A stretch of DNA of 64,000 nt, taken from positions 470,787 through 534,786 of the forward strand of contig JAHBBC010000029.1 in the NCBI GenBank assembly GCA_019915015.1, given 5' to 3'. Below are positions 41,335-50,936 of the stretch, piece by piece. The notes below the pieces were generated by a model. It ran no database searches. It saw nothing but the letters and a program-made list of their open reading frames with translations, and was not told where the DNA came from. Numbering within the stretch: the stretch's first letter is position 1; each line of letters opens with the position of its first letter. The translations under genes were made by a program, and so were the position numbers. The DNA comes from Auriscalpium vulgare (lineage: Eukaryota > Basidiomycota > Agaricomycetes > Russulales > Auriscalpiaceae).

Positions 41335-43726
41335 ATGGGCGTTCTAGAACTGAAGTTCACATCTCTTGAGGAGATTACTGTCGTGCGTCACACACCGTAC
41401 AGGTGTATCCCCACTAAGAACTCACTGGCCCCGTGTCCGACAGATCCGCGACAAGTCGCGTGCTGCCTTCCTCTCTGGACGGACCAAGTCCATCGCGTTT
41501 CGCAAGCAGCAGCTCCTCGCCCTCGCGTACCTTCTCAAGGACAATGCAACGCGCTTCCAAGAGTCCCTTGCGTCCGACTTGGGCAGGCCCGTGCTCGAGT
41601 CGAATTTGTACGTGTCGCTCCTTAACTATCGAAACAACTGACACCCACGCGCGTGAAATGTAGCTTGGAAATTGGCAGCACTATCACAGAGGTAAAAAGC
41701 ATTTACGACAGCGTCGCAAAGTGGGCCAAGCCGGAGTACCCAGCGTGGTCTTTCAACTGGTTTGCAATGAAGCCCACGCTGCGCAAGGAGCCTAAGGGCG
41801 TCGCGCTCATAATCGGTCCCTTCAACTATCCCATTTGGTGTGTCATCAATCCCATGGTGAGCTTGGGATGCGTCTGTGAGCTATGTTGCTTGCTAAAGCG
41901 GTACAGGCCGGTGCAATTGCTGCGGGCTGTGGTTGTGTCCTGAAGCCGTCGGAGCAGTCGCCTGCGACTGCCGCTCTGCTCGCTGAATTGATTCCCAAGT
42001 ACCTCGATCCTGAGCTATATGCCGTCGTCAATGGATCCATCCCAGAGACGACGAAGGTTTGTCATCGCTCTCAAGTTCTTCAGATGTAGGCTCACCCATC
42101 TTCACTCTAACAGCTTCTTGATCTTCAGTGGGATCACAGTTCGTGGAGACCTCATTCAAATTTACACCACATTGCTCACCAACTCTGTAGTTCTCTACAC
42201 CGGAAGTGGGCGCGTCGCGCGTATCATCCTGTCTGCTGCTGCGAAAACACTCAGCCCCGTAACCACCGAGGTGCGCTTAAACTAAACACTAGATGGCCTT
42301 CTCTTGACTTGGTCAATAGCTCGGAGGCAAATCCCCGGTGTTCGTCGACCCGAAGGCAGACCTCAAAGCTGTCACCAGACGGCTGATGTGGGGAAAATTC
42401 GTAAATGCAGGCCAGGTGCGCATCGCTGTGTACAACGAGGGTTGTTCACTTGCCCATGCATTCGTAGACATGTACTGCCCCCGACTATGTGCTAGTCGAA
42501 AAAGACTCCGTCAAGCCCTTTGTCAAAGCGTGTAAGGAGACGTCAGTCACGGTTACCCTCGTTTCCACTGCAGTGCTGAACTGGCAATATACAGACTTGA
42601 GGAGTTTTATCCCGACGGAGCGGAGGCGTCTGATTCATATTCACGCCTTATCTCGCCCGCGTCAGCCAGCCGCTTGAAGGGCTTGATTGACGGCACGAAG
42701 GGCACCATCGTCTATGGTGGCACGTCAGATGTCGAGAAACGCTTCGTCGAGCCGACGATCGTCGAAGGTGTCGACGTGAGCGACTCGTTAATGAGCGAGT
42801 GCGTGCTTGCATTATCGTTGCTTGTCCATACTCCGTCCTGATGTCATCGTTTGGGCAGGGAGCTCTTTGGTCCTGTTCTCCCGATCATAGCCGTTGAGAA
42901 TGTCGACGAAGCCATCAAACTCGTGAACTCCCGGTATCTCACTCGAATGCTTCCTGTGCTGCTCTGTAGGATACTGATTCCTCTGCTACAGTGACCATCC
43001 CCTCGCGCTCTACGTGTTTTCATCAGATTCGGCTTACAAGAACAAGGGTACGTCGGACACGTCCTGCAATGCGCTCGCACCGCTAACCTTATTCGCTCAC
43101 CGGCTCAGTCTTCGACAACACGCAGAGCGGGGCAGCAGTCGCGAACGATGTCATCATTCACGGCGGGGGTACGTCCCAATTTGAAGCGCCTCCCGACCAG
43201 ACGCCTCACTGTTAACTTGCGTAGCTGAGGGCCTGCCATTCGGTGGCATCGGCCCAAGCGGCTGTACGTCCGCTCCCTCGTCCCTCGCGTGCCCATCCTG
43301 ATCTAACACGCACACAGCCGGCGGGTACACGGGCAAGTTCTCGTTCGACATGTTCACGCACTTGCGCGGCTCGCTGGACAACCCCAAATGGTGCGTCTCC
43401 CTCTTGCCATTCCTCCCGCCCGCCCCAATCACGCGCGCTCAGGGTCGACCTGCTCATCGGCGGGCGCTTCCCGCCGTACACCGTGCGTCATACTCTTCTA
43501 CCGCCGCGGCGCTGCTGACCATGCTCGCCGCCTGCAGCCCAAGAAGGCCGCCGCGATCGAGGCGTTCGTGTCCCCGTCGCTCCCTTCCCGCAAGGGCCTG
43601 CCCCCGGCGCTCGTCGCGGCGGCCAACGGCAGCTCTCAGAGGTGGGGGTGGTTCCTTCTCGCGATCGCCGTCGCGGCGTCCTCTGGGGTCGTGCTGACGA
43701 GCCGTGGTCGGTTGGGCAGTGCTTAG
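41335..43726 (+). CDS. Membrane-anchored fatty aldehyde dehydrogenase (class 3 ALDH)
   Basis: NAD(P)-dependent oxidation of fatty aldehydes to acids. ATG 41335 to TAG 43724-43726, more than a dozen exons, about 530 aa. Motifs in order: [40 protein letters not shown], the cofactor loop [20 protein letters not shown], the microexon LLDLQWDH followed by [19 protein letters not shown], the catalytic glutamate in [16 protein letters not shown], the catalytic cysteine in [45 protein letters not shown] and [15 protein letters not shown]. The C-terminal segment [20 protein letters not shown] is a tail anchor, as in fatty aldehyde dehydrogenases of ER or peroxisome. The cysteine falls right after an intron, so mis-splicing would remove activity. 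Confidence 0.9.
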
Positions 43727-44674
43727 GCTTATATATTGCTGTCGCGCGGAATCGTATGTTGTGGTGGTGGTGGTGGGGAGGCCAGGGTGGGCCATGGGAC
43801 GATCTAGGTTGGATCTTACGCACGCTCGTTTGCTGTTATCTTGGACATCTTATAATATGAATCCTTTCGGCCTTCCCGTGGCTTGGTATCCGAGATACGG
43901 CACTGCGTCCGCGTTCCAGTCCACGCCCATCCAACGCCTAACCGGTTCTCTCCCTCCTGTCCTCCCCATTTGGCATTCCGCCTGTTAGGTCCGCCTCGTC
44001 CCGATGCGGGAGTCGGGGCATGTAGGCAGTCCCTGGCCCGGCAGCGCTCGGCGATCGCGCGACCCGATATATGTCCACGGCTCGTCGATTTTCGAGAGGT
44101 TTCGCTGGCCTTCGATGGTGTGATGCATTCTCCCGAGCCTCCCGCTGTGGAATCTCACATACACCGCGACCACCGACTCTAAAGAGGACGTGGGCGCAAG
44201 GATAGCGCGAAATTGACAATGTATCGGATCACACAAGATCATTTCGGTAAATTCACAATTGTCCCCAAAGTTTTCGTGTTTCACGCAAATGGATAGTATA
44301 AAGTACAAAGTATTCGTTTCCTTGATTCGCAAGCACACGCGGTATAGGGGCTGCAATGGGCCAGGTAAATGGATGGCAATACAGATAACAACATGAGGTG
44401 TGCATGCTGCAAGTAGATGTCGGAGTATAACAACAACAGAAAAGCGAGTCTATCGTGAGTGGGTGATATCCAAGAAGTTCCGCTGCGCAGTGTCGACCAT
44501 TAATAGTGCCGATCTAGGTACAGTAAGTATGGTGCACGTCGTCAGTGTGTGGCCAGGAGGCGGCGGCCGCGCAGGGGAATGGGTAAAATGGCGGGGAGCC
44601 GGCGAAGTGTGGGGTGGTTGAGCGAGGCACGAGTGGGCAAAACAAAGGATAAAGTGAGAGCATGATCAAGGGGC
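43727..44674. other. Intergenic region between two convergent genes
   Basis: About 950 bp of 3' flank. A GTGGTGGTGGTGGGG tract lies at about 43759-43775. No coding chain is seen on either strand. Confidence 0.4.
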
Positions 44675-46387
44675 CTATTGACGCAAGCACTTGATGAGCT
44701 TGTTCACGCCGTCGAGGCCAAAGCCATCCTCGACGGGGTAGCACACATACAGCGGCTGATGCTCCGAGTGGAACTTGGCCCGGAAGTCACCGCGCTTCGT
44801 GAGTCCCGTCGCACCGATCACGCCGTTGTACGTCTTGCTGAGCCAGGTGATCTTCCACCCGCTAAGGTTATCGACCGGCGTGAGCGAGTCGCTCGCGGAC
44901 ACGCCGAATGTGACGGTGACGCCGCGGTGTGACTCGCTCTGCGACGTCGAGTCCGAGCCGACCGACAGCCGCGAGTCTGTTGAGGCTGCTCGCGAGTGCG
45001 TCTTGCCGTTGCCGTTCATCTGGCGGGATTGACGCTTGACAGAATCAACGCGGGGGAATGTGGCGGACACGGCGGACGTGGGCGACACGGGTGTCTCGTC
45101 AAGAGTCGGTGACTGGGTTGGCGACTGCTTGCCGGACGCGGGGGTGGCGGCACCGGATGGCGCGCTGTTCAGCGACGTCGCGGAGAGGTCATCGCGGCTC
45201 CAGAAGCCGGTACCATGGTGATGATCGAGGGAGGAGGAAGAGCGCAGAACCTCGTCCTCGTCCTGCAGCGCCTGCATAACGCGGTAGATGAGCTCCTCAG
45301 AGGTGCCGCGGGGCGCGTTGGGGAACATGACAGCGTTCTTGATCTGGTACTGCGTCGGGTGGACGGGCGAGAGAATGAGGACGCCAATGATGTGCTTGTC
45401 CTTCTCGGCGACGAAGTAGCGGCGGTGCTCGAAGTCAAGCCATGGCTGGAACGACGACTGAGAGAGGCACATCAGCAATTGATGGCAAAGGCTAAACGCA
45501 ATATGACGTACCGAGGCGATCTGGATGCCGGAGCGGTTCTTCTTCCAGTTGACGATGCCGTCCTCGACCTCATGCTTCATCTCGTCTGTCCACTCATCCT
45601 GATGAATCTCGCGGACGGTGACGTGCTCGCGCTCTGCGCGGCGAAGATTCTTCTTCAGATCCTTGACCTCGGAGCCGCCGCCGTGGCCGTTGGCGAGGGC
45701 GATGACGCTCTTGGGCTCCAAGACATCCTCGACGATGCAGCTGAGGGTGCTCCAGTTGAAACGGCTGCCCTCACCGCCGAGGACCTTCTCCATCTGGCCG
45801 TCGACGCAAAGCCATACGCACTTGAGCTTCTGGGACTTACACCAGTCGATGAAGGCGCCGCAAGTGTCTGGGAGGGCGGCGGGATCGGAGACCAGTGGGT
45901 TGCCCCAGGCGAAGACGTAGGGGTCGGCGCGGAGGTAGCCCTGGACGGGAGAGAAGGAAGATCCGGGGATGAGTTGGTCAGCGGATGGACGCCAGATCTT
46001 GTAGCGGTCGAACTCGAGCCAGGATGTGGCGGAGGATGAGCCGTACTCTGCGATGATCTCTGCGATGCCCTCCTTGGACTCGCCGACAGAGACGTCTGTG
46101 ACGGACTTGGAGGCGGGTGTATTGGCGCCAGGCGAGGGGACGGCGAAGAAGCCGAACTGCTTGGGGGCCTGGATGGAGTCGGAGGGGGTGAGGTCGACGG
46201 TGGTATCGTCTTCCTGGGTGTCGGGAGTGGGTGCAGCCGGGTCGGAGGGCGGGTCTGAGGGTACGTCGGAGACGGAGTGGGAGGACGAGTCGTCGTTGTG
46301 TGTGAAGCGTTTGACGGGGTTGAGCTTGGAGGGTGCGGCGGCGTACGGGTTGAGCTTTGCAAGCAGGTTCATGGTGAGGGTGGACAT
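44675..46387 (-). CDS. Freestanding DUF2156 protein (LPG-synthetase C-terminal / aminoacyl-tRNA transferase fold)
   Basis: ATG 46387 to stop 44675, with one 54-nt intron after SGIQIAS (GTACGT...CTCAG), giving 552 aa. The N-terminal ~100 residues are disordered and acidic. The DUF2156 fold follows: EIIAEYGSSSATSWLEFDRY, GYLRADPYVFAWGNPLV, AFIDWCKSQKLKCVWLCVDG, LKKNLRRAEREHVTVREI, WLDFEHRRYFVAEKDKHIIG and NAVMFPNAPRGTSEELIYRV. A Ser-rich insertion of about 100 residues precedes the terminal block GWKITWLSKTYNGVIGATGL with LYVCYPVEDGFGLDGVNKLI. Family members move an amino acid from aminoacyl-tRNA to a lipid (MprF/LPG synthase; the fungal ErdS fusion makes ergosteryl aspartate). No tRNA synthetase domain is attached here. 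Substrate unknown. Divergent from an HSL-type hydrolase. Confidence 0.8.
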   Translation of the reverse strand: MSTLTMNLLAKLNPYAAAPSKLNPVKRFTHNDDSSSHSVSDVPSDPPSDPAAPTPDTQEDDTTVDLTPSDSIQAPKQFGFFAVPSPGANTPASKSVTDVSVGESKEGIAEIIAEYGSSSATSWLEFDRYKIWRPSADQLIPGSSFSPVQGYLRADPYVFAWGNPLVSDPAALPDTCGAFIDWCKSQKLKCVWLCVDGQMEKVLGGEGSRFNWSTLSCIVEDVLEPKSVIALANGHGGGSEVKDLKKNLRRAEREHVTVREIHQDEWTDEMKHEVEDGIVNWKKNRSGIQIASVRHIAFSLCHQLLMCLSQSSFQPWLDFEHRRYFVAEKDKHIIGVLILSPVHPTQYQIKNAVMFPNAPRGTSEELIYRVMQALQDEDEVLRSSSSLDHHHGTGFWSRDDLSATSLNSAPSGAATPASGKQSPTQSPTLDETPVSPTSAVSATFPRVDSVKRQSRQMNGNGKTHSRAASTDSRLSVGSDSTSQSESHRGVTVTFGVSASDSLTPVDNLSGWKITWLSKTYNGVIGATGLTKRGDFRAKFHSEHQPLYVCYPVEDGFGLDGVNKLIKCLRQ

Positions 46388-46940
46388 GGCTGGGCTGAGG
46401 AGATTGGAGATGCATGGCGGTGGATGGTGGCCCCGACTTTATACGGGGACGCGCGGGGAAAGCCCTAGACCAAGCGCGCCGGATGACGTCGGAAGCCAGT
46501 GGCCAAGCGGGCGTAAGCTGCTCCGATCGTTCGTCACCCGGGAGCCGCGGTCCCACAGTCCACCCCCACCTGGGGTGGTCCACGCAAGCCCCCGACCTAG
46601 GGTTGGGCCATGGGGTTGGGGCTTCTGTACTCGACGGGTACGGCTGGCATGACCGCCTGCCCACTCCATCCACGGCACCCTGCTCCCCAGCAACCCATTG
46701 CATTGGCAAGCGGCCGGAGACTCCGCCTCACGCCTCATTGATTGGCCCCGGCCAGGGCCTCATTGATGCCCCACCCGGTCACGTGCACCTCGTAGCCTCG
46801 ACTCCAAGTCTCACCACTTTTCCCCAGTCTAAAAGGCGCCGTCCTACACTCTCCTCCACGTTCTCTCTCTGCCCACTGCTGCCCGCTCTACCTTCCCGTG
46901 CCTCTCGCTTCTTATCCCTTCCGCGCGTACGTATACCGTC
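46388..46940. promoter_or_regulatory. Shared divergent promoter, DUF2156 gene / HSL-type hydrolase
   Basis: 553 bp between the two starts. On the minus strand TATAAA lies at 46438-46443, 51 nt from ATG 46387. Two ATTGG sequences (reverse CCAAT) lie at 46702-46706 and 46741-46745. A short direct repeat GCCTCATTGAT occurs twice between about 46731 and 46768. The hydrolase side is pyrimidine-rich (CACTCTCCTCCACGTTCTCT) with TCTAAAAGG near 46828. Confidence 0.45.
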
Positions 46941-49358
46941 ATGTACGACAAGACACCCGTATACCCGCATCTCGACCACCTCACTTGGGCACACGAGCCC
47001 TACAAGTCCATCTATGTCTACCAACGCCTCTTCACCACCCTCCTCCTTGTACCCATCTGGGCAATCTTCTATCTCATCGCCCCCCGCTCATGGCGCCCCC
47101 GCCGCTCCTGGTCCATCGTCCAGATCATCGTCGTCAAGTTCATGAAACGCATATCCCGCGTCACAGAGGTCGCTGGCGTCACCTGGGGCACCCGCGACCC
47201 CACACTCGCTCCCGACGACTCTAAGCTCAAGGAGACCCGCTTTGCCTGGGTGCCCCCGCTCACAGAGGAATTCCGCACCGGCTTCGTCGCCGACGACCAG
47301 GTCGAGTGCCAGCGCGTAGGCACCTTTATCTGGCCCAAGGTACCCCCGCCCTGCGTCCGTAAGCGCTGCGGCCCTCCAGCAACCCACCCCCATGCCGGGC
47401 ACGAGAAGCTGCACGAAAAGCACTCGCATCTCCACCCCAATGACCCCGTGCACATCGTCCATACACCCTCCGCCGTTGACGACGACGGCACATCCACTGC
47501 CTACAACACCCCGCAACCTCCCTTCAATGAGCCGTCCTGGATGGCCAACTCCAAGCCCCCAGGTACGGTCTCTCCGGCCCGCGCCGTGTTCGCTCTTACT
47601 AATTACCCCGTCCCATTTCCCCGTGCCACTCGCGTTAGGTCTCAGCGAGGACATTCCAGAAGTCAGCGACGCCCAGTTCTTCACGGGGAATCCGGCGGTC
47701 GACATCGAGGCCACGGCCGCTGACGCGCAGGGCCCTCCCCGCCTCATTGGTATATACATGCACGGCGGAGGCTACTGCCACATGAGTGCCCATGAGAACT
47801 CCGGTACGTCGCGCATCCCGCGCCGTCTCATAAAAGATGGTCTGTTCCAAGAGATTCATGGTAAGCTCATTATACCGTTGTGTTCGGAGGGGAACTGACT
47901 TGATGCATCAGCTGTGGAGTACCGCCTTTTGCAGCACGCGCCAATGCCGGGTGCGCTACAGGATGCCGCTGCCGTGTACGCGCACCTCGTCACGCACCAC
48001 CTCGGCGCGGCGCGCGGGCGCGACGGCAAATACCAGTACCCCTCGCCTCCCGTCCCGTACCACACGCACGCGACGATGTCGCCGACGCTCGACGGCGTGC
48101 TCTCCCCGACCGCCATGCCGGCCGCGTTCACCGTCACTCCGCCCTCGCCCACCACAGATCACGCGCACCACGCCGCTGCCTTGACGGCAGCCTTGACCAG
48201 CAAACCATTGGACGAGCCGTACGGCGGGCTTGCGATGCCGCCGGGCACGACGTCATCGCCTGAGTCCGATTCAGACCACCTGCATGCCCCGACGCTCTTG
48301 CGTCCGCACATTCCGAGCCACCCTGACCGTGACGAGCGCGGGAACATCATCCCGTCAACGCCCCTGCTGGCTGGCAACGACGCCAAGCGGCGGTCACTGT
48401 CAAGGGTACCCTCGGCAGATGACGTGCTTGCGAGCGGCGGCCTCGGACGGCGCGACAGCGCGAAGTCCATAGGGGACCCGTACCGTCCGCGAATTATTCT
48501 CATAGGCGACAGCGCCGGCGGCAACCTCGTGCTGGCACTCGCGCGGTGGATTCGCGACGAGGGCGTGCTGCCGCCGCCGGACGGCATGCTCCTACTCTCC
48601 CCGTCCTGCGACCCTTGTGAGCATCTCCTCGTGTCCTTTCACGCATAGCGAGCTGACCCCGGCCCACAGCCCACACGCTCCCGCAGGTTCCCGCGTCGCG
48701 ACGACCGCGTCCGCACGCGTCGACGGACTACCTCCTCGACACGCCCGAACCCCGCGCGCTGATGCAGCGCGCCTTCCTGGGCTCGCACCCGATCGAGATG
48801 GTCTACTCGCCGTACGTCTCGCCCGCGAGTGAATGGGTGCTCAGCGTGTTCCATGGGCCCGAGGCGCTCACGGACCTCGTGCCTACCGAGCGCGTGCGCA
48901 CCGGCGGCGACACGCGCGACTACACCGACTCACCCATGCCGCCCTCGCTGTCCCCCGCGTCGCCCAGCTCTCCCTCCGCGACCGACGTCAATGGCGACGT
49001 CGGCATCACGCTCAACGGGGCGGCTGTCGACGTCGATGGCGCGATCGCCGCGGCGCAGCAGCGCCCGCACCTAGCCGCGCGCACCCCGTCGAGCAACCCG
49101 TACATCCGCGTGCCGCCGGGCCAGGGCCTGTTCACGGACTTCCCCCGCGCGCTCGTCGTCGTGGGCGACGCGGAGCGCCTCGAGCGCGAGGTTGTCGCGC
49201 TGGAGCGTGGGATGGAGCGCGATGGCGTGCGCGTGCGCATGGTGTGGGCGCGCGACGCCGTGCACGATATCCTGATGATGGGCGCGTGGGACGAGGGTGT
49301 GCGTGAAGGCGTGTGGCGCGAGATCCGGACGTGGGTGAAGGAGATCGTGCATGAGTGA
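46941..49358 (+). CDS. HSL-type alpha/beta hydrolase, membrane anchored
   Basis: ATG 46941 to TGA 49356-49358, several short introns, about 700 aa. An N-terminal membrane segment lies at about residues 31-48 (LFTTLLLVPIWAIFYLIAP). The oxyanion motif HGGG is in LIGIYMHGGGYCHMSAH (about residue 250) and the nucleophile in RIILIGDSAGGNLVLALARW. The acid and histidine are probably in ALVVVGDAERLEREVVALER and ARDAVHDILMMGAWDEG near the end. Between HGGG and GDSAGG lies an unusually long Pro/Ser/His-rich insertion of about 150 residues (from PPVPYHTHATMSPTLDG), and another precedes the C-terminal part (SPASPSSPSATDVNGDVG). HSL/sterol-deacetylase-type enzymes hydrolyse lipid esters. The divergent DUF2156 neighbour suggests a lipid-ester substrate, by inference only. 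Confidence 0.8.
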
Positions 49359-50936
49359 ATGGACAATAAAAATTTGTATGTATTGTAGTGGAGATACCGT
49401 AGAGCGCGAGTAGACCGAGGCGGACTGGTGTTGTGGAGGGCCTTTCACATTTTCTGTACATCATTGTAAACTTGCATTACCACCTTCATCAGAACAGTTT
49501 CTTGCATTGCCTTCACTTGAGTTCGTTGCACTCGAAGTACTTTCAGCGTTTTTCAGCGTTCCCGGGCCCAGGCTGAGCAGTCGACCATCCTGCTCAATGC
49601 ACGGTCCATGGCCGTTAATCATGATTCATCGGAAATACCCTGGTCCTCAGGCCACAGGCCTGAAGGCAAGTCACCGTTTGCTCCTTGTGAGGCTGCTCAC
49701 GCGCCCCATGCCCAGCGAGCGATTAAATTTATCTGCATTTATCCACCGATATAGCCGACGCGCGAGATGCACCCCGCGTCGTTCCGGTCACTGTATCGCT
49801 GTGAAGCTCGGCGTACCCTCGGAACCTGGAGGTATGACGCGGCGGCTGCATTCGCCCCCGATCGCACACCTCCGAAGTCCGTCAACGAGCCGACGCGCGC
49901 GGCGCAACCCGGGTATCCCCAATTCAACTGTGAGCGCACACGCATAGGAAATGAATTCTGTGCAGTGATGGTGTTGTTTCGAGAATGTTCGGATAATCGC
50001 CCAGGACCGAGCGGGAGGAGGTCCACGGGTTTAGCTCGCGTGGTGGACCACCCGATCGTCCCCGAGGACAATCACGGCGGACCATGGCATTCAAGTGACC
50101 CGGAAGGGTAAGGCGGGAGGCACATCTGTACATAGCTGCTTAGTACTAGTATACGGCTGACTAGTACTCTGTCTTAGTACTTCGCACCCCACGGTACCCC
50201 ACCCTCACAAATCATCTCGAGTCATCTGGGTCGTCGGCGGTCGAGGAACTCGGGTCTAAGATGAGACGTGCTTGGCGTTCGGATATGTCGCAGTAGTGTG
50301 GTATGAGTCAGCGACTCACCAGCTAGTTCTGTAATCTTCTACAAGGTTGCGCCGCCGGAAACGCTGGGCCTAGAAGCCACATAAGATGCGGTGACAAGTG
50401 GCGGCGGAAGAATCCGTCGGAGACCGCGCATTCCATCGCAGGTCCACGACAAGCAATAAGTTTACACTTCACCTAGCATGAATTGGAGTAGCCCAAAGCG
50501 AGCGAGGTTCGTACGTGTGTGTGTGAACTAAAGCAATCCGTAATCCACAGGATAAAGGAGGAGTAAGATTAGATAACATAGCAGACATCAATGATCGTGT
50601 GGAAGGCAAGACAACATCCAAGCAATGGTGAATTAGAACGGGCGGGTGTGCGGAGTGGGGCTCGTGTACGGAAATGGACCGTGACGAGAATGAAGATGAA
50701 TGCAAATAGGCCAATCGTGATGACGGCGCGCCGCCTAGGACGGGCACACCGAGTAAAAGTAGTACGTATGATGGGTCGTGAATCACCTCGTGATACCAAA
50801 TGCAAGATTAGACAATGGGTACAAAGATAGTGGCAATGCAGCAGAGAAGAGAGAAAGGACGCAGACACAAGAGAGGAAGGCGCAGCACAAGAGAGGAAGG
50901 ACGCATCAAGGCGGGAGGGAGTCCGGACTCCGGAGC
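49359..50936. other. Intergenic region
   Basis: About 1.6 kb of 3' flank between the hydrolase (+) and the PH protein (-). Repeated TTTTCAGCGTT occurs at about 49538-49561. No gene chain is supported. Confidence 0.4.

Noticed and set aside
45215..46039. Long plus-strand open frame opposite the DUF2156 gene
   Set aside because: Antisense shadow of a well-supported coding sequence in GC-rich DNA.
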